64,000 nt of DNA from Jiangella endophytica (GCF_003427025.1 NZ_QVAI01000012.1:62001-126000); one strand, 5' to 3'. Positions 17,519 to 26,109 are shown, counted from the first letter of the stretch. The notes: generated by a model not told the origin, from the sequence alone. Made by a program: numbers and translations.

Positions 17519-18283
17519 ATGCAACTGGTCGTTCGCCGACTGGCTGCAGCCGGTTCCGCCGCGCTCGTGACCATCGCCTTGACGGCGTGTTCCTCCGGGC
17601 CGGAGCACCCGGCGGTCTCGCCGTTGGCTCAGATCAGCGTCGACGAGGGCCTCACCGAGGCGCCCAACGGCATCGACGAGATGGCGCCCGCCGACGTGCT
17701 GCAGCAGTCGCTGGCGGCCATGCGGGCCACCGGCTCCTACCGCGTCACCGGCACCACGGTGAGCGGCAACACCATCGACATCGCCTTCAAGGACGGCGTC
17801 GGCTCGGTCGGCACCGTCGGCTCCGAGACCACCGTCCAGCTGGTCTCCACGCCTGGCGCGGTGTACGTCACCGGCGACGAGTCGCTGGCCGCCTCGGTCG
17901 GCGCCGACGTCGGCACCACGCTGGCCGGCAAGTGGCTGCTGATCTCGCCCGAGGCGGCAGCCAGCTTCGCCATCTTCTCCGACGGGTCGACGTTCGCGAC
18001 GGCGGTGCTCGGCGCCGACGATCCCGAAGGGCTCACCGCGGTCCGCGAGGTCGACGGCCAGCCCGCGGTCGGCCTGCTGTTCCCCGAGACCGGCGGCACG
18101 CTCTGGGTGGCCGCCGCAGGCGAGCCGCTGCCGCTGCGGCTGGAGGAGACGGGCGCGTCCGCCGGTGCGGGCGTCATCACCTTCTCCGACTACGGCACCG
18201 AGGTCGCGGTCACGCCGCCCGCCGAGGACGCCGTCGTCGACATCACCAAGATCCCCGCCGCCACCCCGGCGCCCACGCCGTGA
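17519..18283 (+). CDS. LppX/LprG-like lipoprotein
   Basis: A 254-residue lipoprotein. I chose ATG 17519 because it gives a compact signal peptide (MQLVVRRLAAAGSAALVTIA) ending in lipobox LTAC, with AGAGG 11 bp upstream; a GTG at 17474 would add 15 charged residues. The mature part resembles the LppX_LprAFG family: a lone beta-rich domain with LQQSLAAMRATGSYRVTGT near its start and Ala/Pro-rich C-terminus. Mycobacterial relatives carry lipids or glycolipids between membrane and cell wall. Assignment is from pattern and length. Confidence 0.7.
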   Translation: MQLVVRRLAAAGSAALVTIALTACSSGPEHPAVSPLAQISVDEGLTEAPNGIDEMAPADVLQQSLAAMRATGSYRVTGTTVSGNTIDIAFKDGVGSVGTVGSETTVQLVSTPGAVYVTGDESLAASVGADVGTTLAGKWLLISPEAAASFAIFSDGSTFATAVLGADDPEGLTAVREVDGQPAVGLLFPETGGTLWVAAAGEPLPLRLEETGASAGAGVITFSDYGTEVAVTPPAEDAVVDITKIPAATPAPTP

Positions 18284-18330
18284 CGCGACGCTGTCGCGTG
18301 CGTGACGGGCGCATGGGTTAATCTTCCCTC

Positions 18331-19062
18331 GTGGAGCTGGTGGGGACGGTCGCCGTTGGCCTGACCAGACTGTTCGGCAGCGTCGAGCCCGACGGCCTGT
18401 CGTCGTTGCCGCTGCGCGGGCCCGCCATCGTCGCCGTCAACCACACCACCATCGCCGACGTTCCTCCAGTGCTGGCCACGCTCTACCGCGCCGGCCTGCG
18501 GCCCAGCGTCCCGTGTCACCGCGACGGCTGCGGCGTCACCCATGGTCACGTCCGCTTCATGGCCTCGTCGCTGGTGTTCGCCAACCCTTTCATCGGCCCG
18601 CTGGCCCGCCAGGCCGGCATGATCGAGGTCGGCGGACGGCAGGCGGGCGCGGCCGCGCTGAGGGCCGCCTTCGACGCGCTCGACCGCGGCGAGGTCGTCG
18701 GCATCTACCCCGAGGGCGACGTCTCGGCCACCCCTGACGGCTCGCCACGGCGGTTCCGCTTCGGCGTCGGCCGGCTGGCCGCCGAGTCGAAGGCGCCGGT
18801 CGTGCCCGTCGCGCACCACGACGCACGGCGCATCGGGTCCGGGTCCACCGCGCGCAGCCTGGGCGGCGCGCTGACGTCCATCGTCCGGCGGCCGACCATC
18901 AAGCTGCGGGTCGGCAAGCCCATCGTGCCCGACGAGTTCACCGGCCTGCCGCTGCGCGACGTCGTCGAGCTCATCCAGGACCGCGTCACCGACGTGTGGC
19001 GCTCCGTGTCGGGCGAGTCGCTGCCGCGGCTCGACCTGGACCAGAAGGAAAAACCGTTGTGA
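18331..19062 (+). CDS. PlsC-type 1-acylglycerol-3-phosphate acyltransferase
   Basis: A 243-residue acyltransferase starting at GTG 18331. It has the catalytic NHTTIAD motif (H-x4-D, about residues 37-42), the substrate-binding YPEGDVS block and a VPVAHHDARR region. Members acylate lysophosphatidate or related lipids at the inner membrane face in phospholipid synthesis. It follows the lipoprotein gene by 47 bp and may share its transcript. Acyl acceptor not determined. Confidence 0.9.
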   Translation: MELVGTVAVGLTRLFGSVEPDGLSSLPLRGPAIVAVNHTTIADVPPVLATLYRAGLRPSVPCHRDGCGVTHGHVRFMASSLVFANPFIGPLARQAGMIEVGGRQAGAAALRAAFDALDRGEVVGIYPEGDVSATPDGSPRRFRFGVGRLAAESKAPVVPVAHHDARRIGSGSTARSLGGALTSIVRRPTIKLRVGKPIVPDEFTGLPLRDVVELIQDRVTDVWRSVSGESLPRLDLDQKEKPL

Positions 19063-19222
19063 TCCCGGCGGCGTCGATGCACTGTAGAGGCGGGTCCGCG
19101 AGCGCGGACCTCGCTTGCGATTGGTCCAGATTTTGCCGTTACGTTCCCTACCGAGCGAATAGGTCACACTAGAGTCAGAGCGGCGAGCCCTGACGCGGGC
19201 TCGGGAAGGAGGCGTGTGCGCT

Positions 19223-19729
19223 GTGAACACACTCGTTCTGAACGCCTCCTACGAACCGCTGGCCGTCGTGTCGGTGCGCCGGGCCGTCATCCTCATCCTC
19301 ACCGAGAAGGCCGTCGTCGAGCACGCCGACACCGAGAAGCTCATCCGGTCGGCCACCCGCGAGCTGCCGACCCCGCTGGTCGTCCGGCTGCTCCGGTTCG
19401 TCCGCGTGCCGTACCGCCGCAAGGTGCCCTGGTCACGCGGCGGGGTACTCGAACGCGACGGCCGGCGCTGCGCCTACTGCGCCGGCCGGGCCAACTCCAT
19501 CGACCACATCGTGCCCACGTCCCGCGGCGGTGCCCAGCGCAGCTGGCTGAACACCGTCGCGGCGTGCGTGTCGTGCAACCAGCACAAGGCCGATCGCACG
19601 CCGGTCGAGGCGGGCATGACGCTGCTCATCGACCCGTTCGAGCCCAAGGCGCACCGCGCCCTGGTGCTGGCGCTCGGCATCACCGCGGCCGAGGCGCTGC
19701 CCGAGTGGCTGATCGCCTCCACCGCGTAG
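19223..19729 (+). CDS. HNH endonuclease family protein
   Basis: A 168-residue protein of a group widespread in actinobacteria (NTLVLNASYEPLAVVSVRRA). The HNH/McrA fold is CAYCGR-like: CAYCAGRANSIDHIVPTSRGG, then WLNTVAACVSCNQHKADRTP, giving two CxxC zinc pairs and the DH and N catalytic positions. GTG 19223 is chosen because AAGGAGG (19206-19212) is 10 bp away; the in-frame GTG at 19214 is only one base from it. A small hairpin (CGAGCCC/GGGCTCG, 19184-19203) abuts the ribosome-binding site and could modulate translation. The cellular role of this family is not established. Confidence 0.88.
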   Translation: MNTLVLNASYEPLAVVSVRRAVILILTEKAVVEHADTEKLIRSATRELPTPLVVRLLRFVRVPYRRKVPWSRGGVLERDGRRCAYCAGRANSIDHIVPTSRGGAQRSWLNTVAACVSCNQHKADRTPVEAGMTLLIDPFEPKAHRALVLALGITAAEALPEWLIASTA

Positions 19730-19843
19730 CTCTGCCTCGTCCCGATTCGCCCCGCTCAGCAGCGACGTTCCGGTGATGTCGCGGCCGAATGAGCCGTCCG
19801 GTGATCGTCCGCGCGAGTACTGTCGGCCTCTAGGAGGTGTGTC

Positions 19844-20335
19844 ATGGTGAGTCCCGTTCCCGGTCTTCCGACCGGCATCGTCGTCGGCACGTACGACGAC
19901 TACCCCGCGGCGCAGAAGGCAGTGGACTATCTGGCCGACCAGAAGTTCCCGGTCGAGAACCTGGCCATCGTCGGCAGCGACCTCCGTCAGGTCGAGCGGG
20001 TCACCGGGCGGCTGACCTGGGGCAAGGCGGCTCTCGGCGGCCTGGCCACCGGTGCCTGGCTGGGCCTGTTCGTCGGGCTGTTGCTCGGCCTGTTCACCGA
20101 CGAGGGCTGGCTGGCGATCATCCTGCTCAGCGTGTTGTGGGGCGCCATCTTCATGATGATCTTCGGGCTGGTGGGCTACGCGCTGACCGGCGGACGCCGC
20201 GACTTCACGTCGCAGAGCGTCACCGTGGCCGGCCGCTACGAGGTCTACTGCCAGCACCAGCACGCCGACGAGGCTCGCAACCTGCTGGCCCGGCTGTCGC
20301 TGCAGACGGGCACCGGCACCCCGCAGGGTCCCTAG
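19844..20335 (+). CDS. General stress protein 17M/YflT-like membrane protein
   Basis: A 163-residue protein. The N-terminal part (IVVGTYDDYPAAQKAVDYLADQKFPVENLAIVGSD) is the YflT/GSP17M domain. Two adjacent hydrophobic helices follow (about 63-110), then a cytoplasmic tail. AGGAGG lies 7-8 bp ahead of GTG/ATG at 19844. The family is induced by stress in Bacillus; the molecular function is unknown. Its stop TAG overlaps the stop of the convergent corA at the palindrome CTAG. Confidence 0.85.
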   Translation: MVSPVPGLPTGIVVGTYDDYPAAQKAVDYLADQKFPVENLAIVGSDLRQVERVTGRLTWGKAALGGLATGAWLGLFVGLLLGLFTDEGWLAIILLSVLWGAIFMMIFGLVGYALTGGRRDFTSQSVTVAGRYEVYCQHQHADEARNLLARLSLQTGTGTPQGP

Positions 20336-21297
20336 AGCCAGCCGCGCCGCTTGAAGTTGACGTACAGCATCCAGCACAGGCCCGCCATCAGCAGCAACAC
20401 CCCCGGGTAGCCGTAGGTCCAGTGCAGTTCGGGCATGTGCCGGAAGTTCATGCCGTAGATGCCGGCGATCGCCGTCGGGACCGCGACGATCGCCGCCCAC
20501 GACGTGATCTTGCGCATGTCGTTGTTCTGCGCCACCGACAGCTGTGCCAGGTTCGCCTGCAGCATCGAGCTGATGATCTCGTCGTAGCCGTTCAGCTGGG
20601 CGTGCAGCCGGTCGACGTGGTCGGCGATGCCGCGGAAGTACGTCTGCACCTTCGGCGCGATGAGGTCCGGCACGCGTTGCGTCAGGAGCCGGACCGGCAG
20701 CCCGAGCGGCGCGATGGCCTTCTGCAGCGTCAGCTGCTCCCGCTTGGCGCGGTAGATCCGGCCGGCCTGGTTGCCGCTGACGTCGTCGAACACGGCCGCC
20801 TCGATCTCGGTGAGGTCGGCCTCGAAGGCCTCCGCCGTCGCGGTGTACTCGTCGACGGTGGTGTCGGCGACCAGGTAGAGCACGGACGCCGGCCCGTGGC
20901 CCAGCAGCTTCGGCTGACCCTCCAGCCGCTCGGCGATCGCCGGGACGGGGTCCGGGTCACCCTCGCTGACCGTCACGACGACGTCCGGCCCGGCCAGCAC
21001 CGTCAGCCGGCCCGCGTCGTGCACGCCGCCGTCGTAGCGCACCCGGCGCAACACCAGGTAGACCAGTCCGTCGTAGTGGCCGATCTTGGTGCCCTGCCGC
21101 TGGTCCAGCGCGTCCCGGACGGCCAGCGGGTGCAGGCCGAAGTCGGCCGCGATGCGATGCAGATCGTCCTCGCCCGGCTCGTGCAGCCGGAGCCACACGA
21201 ACCCCTGCCGCTCTCGCGCCGCGGCGACGGCGTCGTCGTAGTCCTCGCCGGTCTGCCGCCGGCCGTCGCGGTAGAACGCCCAATCCGTCACCGTCAC
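20332..21297 (-). CDS. corA: CorA-family Mg2+/Co2+ transporter
   Basis: A 321-residue channel starting at GTG 21297. A large cytoplasmic alpha/beta and helical domain (about 1-260) leads to two C-terminal membrane helices with the GMN signature in AGIYGMNFRHMPEL, followed by LHWTYGYP. The family lets Mg2+ into the cell as a pentamer. The gene is divergent from the histidine phosphatase and convergent with the stress-protein gene, sharing CTAG in their stops. Confidence 0.93.
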   Translation of the reverse strand: MTVTDWAFYRDGRRQTGEDYDDAVAAARERQGFVWLRLHEPGEDDLHRIAADFGLHPLAVRDALDQRQGTKIGHYDGLVYLVLRRVRYDGGVHDAGRLTVLAGPDVVVTVSEGDPDPVPAIAERLEGQPKLLGHGPASVLYLVADTTVDEYTATAEAFEADLTEIEAAVFDDVSGNQAGRIYRAKREQLTLQKAIAPLGLPVRLLTQRVPDLIAPKVQTYFRGIADHVDRLHAQLNGYDEIISSMLQANLAQLSVAQNNDMRKITSWAAIVAVPTAIAGIYGMNFRHMPELHWTYGYPGVLLLMAGLCWMLYVNFKRRGWL

Positions 21298-21341
21298 GGT
21301 TCCTCCCCACTGAGCCGATCCCCAGCGCTAGCGTTACCAGC

Positions 21342-21941
21342 ATGGCGACGTTCCGGCAGCCGGACGGGGAGACTCTCCGTCCCGAGATCTGGCTGGTCCG
21401 TCACGGCCAGACCGAGTGGAGCCGCGACGGCAAGCACACCAGCAGCACCGACCTGCCTCTGACGCCGGAGGGCGAGCGGGCCGCCCGGTCGCTGGCCGCC
21501 CGGCTCGACGGCGCCGCGTTCGACCTGGTGCTGTCCAGTCCGCGGCGGCGCGCTCGGACGACGGCGGAACTGGCCGGCTTTCCGAGCGCGGAGATCGACG
21601 ACGACCTGCGCGAATGGGACTACGGCGAGTACGAGGGCGTCACCACGGCGCAGATCCGCGAGACCGATCCGGACTGGTCGCTCTGGACCGACGGCGCGCC
21701 AGGCGGCGAGCAGCCCGCCGACGTCGAGGCGCGGGTCGACCGCCTGATCGCCCGCCTGCGGTCGGTGACCGGGGAACGGGTCCTGGTGTTCGCCCACGGG
21801 CACGTCCTGCGGGTGGTCGGCGCGCGGTGGACGGGCTGGCCGGTCGCGGCCGGGGCGCACCTGCGCCTGGACACCGCGACGGTGTCCGTCCTGGGCTGGG
21901 AGCGCGAGACGCCGGCGATCGGCCGCTGGAACGCGCCGTGA
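21342..21941 (+). CDS. Histidine phosphatase-family protein
   Basis: A 199-residue phosphoglycerate-mutase-like enzyme. The catalytic RHG motif is in LVRHGQTEWS, a second arginine in SSPRRRARTTAEL, the acid/base region in REWDYGEYEG, and the second histidine in LVFAHGHVLRV. These are all core residues of a branch 1 histidine phosphatase acting through phosphohistidine. The substrate is not identifiable. The start lies 44 bp from the divergent corA start. Confidence 0.92.
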   Translation: MATFRQPDGETLRPEIWLVRHGQTEWSRDGKHTSSTDLPLTPEGERAARSLAARLDGAAFDLVLSSPRRRARTTAELAGFPSAEIDDDLREWDYGEYEGVTTAQIRETDPDWSLWTDGAPGGEQPADVEARVDRLIARLRSVTGERVLVFAHGHVLRVVGARWTGWPVAAGAHLRLDTATVSVLGWERETPAIGRWNAP

Positions 21942-21942
21942 C

Positions 21943-21978
21943 CGTTGGCCGGGGGTTGTTGCACGTTGGCCGGGGTGT
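21943..21978 (+). repeat. Two degenerate GTTGGCCGGGG copies beside A module 2
   Basis: CGTTGGCCGGGG occurs twice about 23 bp apart directly after the phosphatase stop and just outside the A-type hairpin, with a third GTTGGG further on. It appears to be a short or decayed version of the arrays that flank the other copies. Confidence 0.45.
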
Positions 21979-21991
21979 GCGACAGTTGGGT

Positions 21992-22131
21992 GTCCCCCTG
22001 CTGCCGATTGTCTGAGCCGCGGGGGTGCGCCTCAAGTCCGCGGCCTCTGCTGGGTGCTGTTCGCTGGTGTTGGGGGCCTTGGCCTTGACCGGCGCCCTCG
22101 CGGTTTCAGTGCGGGCAGCTATCAGGGGGAC
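21992..22131 (+). repeat. A-type hairpin module, copy 2
   Basis: A 140-bp module with GTCCCCCTG at 21992 and CAGGGGGAC at 22123. It is the left end of a complete composite repeat that runs to 22688. The arms read CTGAGCCGCG against CGCGGTTTCAG, and the CTCAAG/CTTGA closing pair and the GTCCGCGGCCTCTGCTGGGT loop are retained. The following 160 bp is spacer not similar by eye to the spacer at 46468. Confidence 0.8.
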
Positions 22132-22295
22132 GGGGGGAGTGCGGGCACGGCCCGCTTCTGGTGCGCCGTCGAACCGGGGCGACGGGCGTTTCGCCGTTGT
22201 GCGCCGTTGGTCGTGGCGTGATGGTGGCGCTTGCCGCCCGGTGACGCTCCCTTGGGGGCGTCTGGTTGGTGATCGGGATCGTCGCGGGAGCTGTG

Positions 22296-22432
22296 GTGTC
22301 CAGTGGGTGAGATTTCTCGGCGATTCGGGGGCCTTGCCTAGGAGTGTGTTCGCTCTGCGAGGCATGCATGCCTGGTGGAGGGGGAGAACGCCTGGTGAGG
22401 TAGGCGATCGTTGATGATCATGGCTGTCCACA
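22296..22432 (+). repeat. B-type palindromic module, copy 2 (137 bp)
   Basis: Begins GTGTCCAGTGGGTGAGAT and ends TTGATGATCATGGCTGTCCACA. The centre is GCGAGGCATGCATGCCTGG. In this copy the right arm carries the GGTGGAG variant, so the inner stem is shorter than in the copy at 46688. Confidence 0.8.
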
Positions 22433-22562
22433 AGCCACCACGGGTACCAGCAGCCCCAACGGCACCGGTGGCGTCGAGGCGACGGCCGCCGATGAGCCGG
22501 TCCACGTCCGCGAACGACCGTGATGTCGGCTGCGAAGCACGAGGCGTGCCCAGACTCGCCCC

Positions 22563-22688
22563 GTCCCCCTGATAGCTGCCAGTTCTGAGACCGTGCGGCC
22601 GTGGGTCAAGCGGTCTCGTCGGCGCGGAGCGCCCGTTGGTCCGCTTGAGGCGCGGGTGCGCGGCTCAGAGAATGGGCAGCAGGGGGAC
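22563..22688 (-). repeat. A'-type hairpin module, copy 2, inverted
   Basis: A 126-bp module bounded by GTCCCCCTG (22563) and CAGGGGGAC (22680). Its arms are the reverse complement of those at 21992, so it closes the composite in inverted orientation. The stem includes TTCTGAG against CTCAGAG. The loop is different from type A: it holds the small hairpin GGCGCGGAGCGCC. Confidence 0.8.
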
Positions 22689-22719
22689 GGCGAACGCGGC
22701 AGGCCCAACCCACGGCCGC

Positions 22720-22952
22720 CCGGCCCACCGGAACCCGGCCCACCGGAACCCGGCCCACCGGAACCCGGCCCACCGGAACCCGGCCCACCGGAACCCGGCC
22801 CACCGGAACCCGGCCCACCGGAACCCGGCCCACCGGAACCCGGCCCACCGGAACCTGGCCCACCGGAACCCGGCCCACCGGAACCCGGCCCACCGGAACC
22901 CGGCCCACCGGAACCCGGCCCACCGGAACCTGGCCCACCGGAACCCCGGCGA
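22720..22952 (+). repeat. Minisatellite, about 15 units of 15 bp
   Basis: The unit CCCACCGGAACCCGG repeats about 15 times almost without change, starting about 30 bp outside the A' hairpin. It yields an open Pro-rich frame on one strand and a GFRWA pentapeptide pattern on the other, a consequence of the 15-bp period. Nothing supports translation. Confidence 0.9.
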
Positions 22953-23068
22953 CCCGTCGCCGACGAGGCGCACGAAACGTGCCGAGCGACCTCATTTCCG
23001 GCGACGGCGGCACGCGTTGGAGCCGAGGCGCTTGACGCGACAGGAGGGGACCCGTCAGCGTCGGTGAT

Positions 23069-23710
23069 GTGAGAGGCGAACAAACCTGTCCGCGGTGCGG
23101 CGCGCCCGCACGTCCGCCGGGCGCCTGGTCCAGCCGGTGGCTCTGCGATCTGCACGGCGAGGTGTACCCCCTGGCGCCGGTGACGACGCCGAACGCGCCG
23201 CTGGTGCACCAGCTGGCCCGCGACTCCCACGTGCCACTGTGGCTGCCGTGGCCACTGCCGCGCGGCTGGGTCGTCGGCGCCGTCATCCACGCGGGCGACG
23301 ACGCCAGTGGCGTTCGGGCCAGTGGCGTCGGCATCACCGGGCCCAACCCGATGGGCGGCCCGGGCGACTTCGTGCTGGTCGCCGAGGAGCAGGGCGTCGG
23401 ACTCGGCGCCGGGCTGGCCGGGCTGGAGGGTGTCGACCCGGGCAAGGCGGTCGAGGGTGAGCCGCAGGCCAAGGTGCTGGTGCAGGGCCGCACGGTGCCG
23501 CTGTGGTTCGTCGAAGGGCCCGCCGACCGCGCTGTCTACGCAGGTCACTGGGGTGGCAGCTGGCTGTGGGCGATCCTGTACCCGCAGTCGGCCGGTGTGC
23601 TGCTCCTCGAGGACGTCGAGGTGGTCGATCTGCGTGATCTCGGCCACGAGGCGGACCTGTTGCCGTACGGAACGCCTCCGCCGTGGCTGGCGCCGGGCTA
23701 CGATCATTGA
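23069..23710 (+). CDS. DUF6758-family protein
   Basis: A 213-residue protein starting at GTG 23069. A zinc-ribbon-like N-terminus (CPRCGAPARPPGAWSSRWLC) precedes a conserved domain with VPLWLPWPLPRGWVVGAV, HAGDDASG and GGPGDFVLVAEEQGVGLGAGLAG, a pattern I recall from a family widespread in actinobacteria and named only DUF6758. Function unknown; no membrane helices. The next gene, a PHP phosphatase, begins 40 bp downstream in the same direction, and this pairing is usual in the phylum. Confidence 0.85.
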   Translation: MRGEQTCPRCGAPARPPGAWSSRWLCDLHGEVYPLAPVTTPNAPLVHQLARDSHVPLWLPWPLPRGWVVGAVIHAGDDASGVRASGVGITGPNPMGGPGDFVLVAEEQGVGLGAGLAGLEGVDPGKAVEGEPQAKVLVQGRTVPLWFVEGPADRAVYAGHWGGSWLWAILYPQSAGVLLLEDVEVVDLRDLGHEADLLPYGTPPPWLAPGYDH

Positions 23711-23750
23711 GGTCATCGGACGTCCAGCGATCACATCGAGGGTGCCCCGG

Positions 23751-24590
23751 TTGCGCATCGATCTGCACACGCACAGCAGCGTCTCCGACGGCACCGACCG
23801 CCCGGAGGACGTCGTCCGGCGGGCGAAGGAGGTCGGCCTCGACGTCGTCGCGCTGACCGACCACGACACCTTCGACGGCTGGGAGGCGGCGCTCGCGGCG
23901 GGCGCCGAGACGGGCGTCGACGTCGTGCCGGGCGCGGAGATCTCGACCGACCTGCGCGGCCACGGCGTGCACCTGCTGGCGTACCTGGTCGACCCCGGGA
24001 ACGAGCCGCTCTCCGCCGAGCTGGGCCGGGTCCGGCACGACCGCCGTACCCGACTGGCGCGCATCGCCGCCGCGCTGACCGCGGCCGGCCTGGAGCTGGA
24101 CGTCGCCGACATCCTGGCCCACTCGCCCGACGCCGCCACCGTCGGCCGCCCGCACGTCGCCGACGCGATGATCGCCAAGGGGTACGTGCGCGACCGCGAG
24201 GAGGCGTTCGCCTGGTGGCTCGGGCACGGCCGGCCGGGGTGGGCGGCGAAGTACGCGCCGGACGTCGAGGAGGCCATCCACCTGGTGCACGCGGCCGGCG
24301 GGGTGTGCGTCCTGGCGCATCCGTGGGGCCGCGAGGGCGCCCGCCGCGCGCTGACGCCGTCGGGCATCGAGGCGCTGCGCGACGCCGGGCTCGACGGCAT
24401 CGAGGTCGACCACCAGGACCACGACGACGCCAGCCGGCGGACGCTGCGCCGCATCGCGCAGGACCTCGGCCTGGTCGTCACCGGCTCCAGCGACTACCAC
24501 GGCACCGGGAAGCTCGATCACGAGCTGGGCGTCAACACCACCGCTCCGCAGGAGTGGGAGCGGCTACGATCGCTGGCCGGCGGGCACTGA
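23751..24590 (+). CDS. PHP-domain phosphoesterase (TrpH/RNase AM-like)
   Basis: A 279-residue enzyme. I prefer TTG 23751 (LRIDLHTHSSVSDG) because GAGGG ends 9 bp upstream and it starts the protein at the first strand of the PHP domain; GTG 23742 is an alternative. Metal-binding motifs are DLHTHSSVSDG, LTDHDTFDG, PGAEIS, VLAHPWG and SSDYHG. The family hydrolyses nucleoside 3',5'-bisphosphates or trims short RNA 5' ends. The frame continues upstream of 23751 only as a shadow of the previous gene. Confidence 0.9.
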   Translation: MRIDLHTHSSVSDGTDRPEDVVRRAKEVGLDVVALTDHDTFDGWEAALAAGAETGVDVVPGAEISTDLRGHGVHLLAYLVDPGNEPLSAELGRVRHDRRTRLARIAAALTAAGLELDVADILAHSPDAATVGRPHVADAMIAKGYVRDREEAFAWWLGHGRPGWAAKYAPDVEEAIHLVHAAGGVCVLAHPWGREGARRALTPSGIEALRDAGLDGIEVDHQDHDDASRRTLRRIAQDLGLVVTGSSDYHGTGKLDHELGVNTTAPQEWERLRSLAGGH

Positions 24591-24635
24591 CCCCGTCCAC
24601 CAGCGATCACCCGAGTCACCGCGGAGACACCCCAG

Positions 24636-25241
24636 ATGAACTGGCAGCTGTTCGGCGAGGTCGTCGTGACGCTGTTCGTGATCATGGACCCGCCGGGCAC
24701 GGTGCCGGTGTTCCTCGCCCTGACCGGCAACCGGCGGCCGGCCGAGCGGACCCGGGCCGCCTGGCAGGCGGTGGCCGTGGCGGGCGGCGTCATCACGATC
24801 TTCGCGCTGTTCGGACGCACGATCCTCGACTACATGCACATCAGCCTGCCCGCGCTGCAGGGTGCCGGCGGGCTGCTGTTGCTGCTGGTCGCGCTGGAGC
24901 TGCTGACCGGGAAGGCGGACCAGCCCGAGACCGCGGCCGCCGGGAACGTCGCGATGGTGCCGCTCGGGACGCCGCTGCTGGCCGGACCGGGCGCGATCGT
25001 GGCGACGATGGTGTTCGTGCAGGACTCCGACGGCGGCTGGGACTTCCTCGCGCTGGCGCTCGGCATCGTGGTGGTGCTGGTGTCGATCTGGGCCTCGATG
25101 CGGTTCAGCGTGCTGCTGCTGCGGGTGCTGAAGGAGTCCGGCATCCTCCTGGTCACCCGCATCGCGGGTCTGCTGCTGTCGGCCATCGCCGTGCAGCTGG
25201 TCGCCGATTCCGTTCGAGCCTTCGTCGAGGGCGCGGGGTGA
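24636..25241 (+). CDS. MarC-family integral membrane protein
   Basis: A 201-residue protein with six hydrophobic helices. The start MNWQLFGEVVVTLFVIMDPPGTVPVFLAL and the PLGTPLLAGPGAIVATMVF segment are the two conserved half-repeats of the MarC/UPF0056 family. The function of the family is unproven. Gaps of 45 and 34 bp to neighbours suggest a run-on operon with the PHP and RecB-like genes. Confidence 0.92.
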   Translation: MNWQLFGEVVVTLFVIMDPPGTVPVFLALTGNRRPAERTRAAWQAVAVAGGVITIFALFGRTILDYMHISLPALQGAGGLLLLLVALELLTGKADQPETAAAGNVAMVPLGTPLLAGPGAIVATMVFVQDSDGGWDFLALALGIVVVLVSIWASMRFSVLLLRVLKESGILLVTRIAGLLLSAIAVQLVADSVRAFVEGAG

Positions 25242-25275
25242 CGACGCTGTCGGTGCCAGGCGGGAGAATGACGAC

Positions 25276-26109
25276 ATGAGCCAGCCCATCCTCGACGGCA
25301 TGCCGCGGCGCCTCTACAGCGCCACGCCCACGCGGCTGAACAACTGGCTCGACTGCCCCCGTCGCTACCGGTTCACCTACCTCGACCGCCCGCCGCCGCC
25401 GAAAGGGCCGCCGTGGGCGCACAACACGCTGGGCGCGGTCGTGCACAACGCGCTGGCCGGCTGGTGGCGGCTGCCTCGCGACGCTCGCACGCCGCACCGC
25501 GCCGGCGCCATGGTCGACGAGTACTGGACGTCCGAGGGCTTCCGCGACGCCGAGCAGGCCGACCTCTGGCGGGTCCGGGCACGCGACATGGTCACGGGCT
25601 ACGTCGCTCGGCTCGACCCCGACGACGAACCCCGCGGGGTGGAGCGCACGGCCGGGGTCGTCCACGGCGGCACGTCGCTGACCGGCCGCATCGACCGCGT
25701 GGACCAGCGCGGCGACGAACTGGTCATCGTCGACTACAAGACCGGCCGCCACGTGCTCACCACCGACGACGCTCGCAGCTCGCTGGCGCTGGCCGTCTAC
25801 GCCGCCGCGGCCGCGCGCACGCTGCGCACGCCCTGCCACCGGGTCGAGCTGCACCACCTGCCGTCCGGCACCGTCGCGGTGTGGGAGCACGACGACCGCA
25901 CGCTCACCCGCCACCTCGACCGCGCCGACGGCATCGCCGCCGAGTGCGCCGAGGCCGACGCCGCCTTCAAGGCCGGCGACACCAGCGACGCCCGGTTCCC
26001 GGCGCGGCCGTCGTCGCTGTGCGGGTGGTGCGACTACCTGCAGCACTGCCCCGAGGGCCGGGCGTCGACGTCCACCCGCGCGTCGTGGGCCGGTCTGGAG
26101 CCGTCCTGA
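25276..26109 (+). CDS. RecB-family PD-(D/E)XK exonuclease
   Basis: A 277-residue single-domain nuclease related to the RecB nuclease module and Cas4. It has SATPTRLNNWLDCPRRYRF at the N-terminus, GAVVHNALAGWW, the catalytic core GRIDRVDQRGDELVIVDYKTGR (D and the D-x-K pair) and a C-terminal CGWCDYLQHCPEG. Together with the first Cys (LDCPRR) that tail could hold a 4Fe-4S cluster as in AddB/Cas4. It is a stand-alone actinobacterial protein with presumed DNA repair role; no cas genes are nearby. Confidence 0.9.
   Translation: MSQPILDGMPRRLYSATPTRLNNWLDCPRRYRFTYLDRPPPPKGPPWAHNTLGAVVHNALAGWWRLPRDARTPHRAGAMVDEYWTSEGFRDAEQADLWRVRARDMVTGYVARLDPDDEPRGVERTAGVVHGGTSLTGRIDRVDQRGDELVIVDYKTGRHVLTTDDARSSLALAVYAAAAARTLRTPCHRVELHHLPSGTVAVWEHDDRTLTRHLDRADGIAAECAEADAAFKAGDTSDARFPARPSSLCGWCDYLQHCPEGRASTSTRASWAGLEPS

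Noticed and set aside
22665-22973. Minus-strand ORF of GFRWA pentapeptides (pentapeptide-repeat protein) and plus-strand Pro-rich PPEPG ORF
   Set aside because: Both follow from the 15-bp DNA repeat period. The A(D/N)Lxx pattern of true pentapeptide-repeat proteins is missing and there is no credible ribosome-binding site.
25276-26109. Cas4 of a CRISPR system
   Set aside because: The nuclease has Cas4-like motifs but stands alone with no cas genes or array; stand-alone RecB-like proteins of this size are common in actinobacteria.
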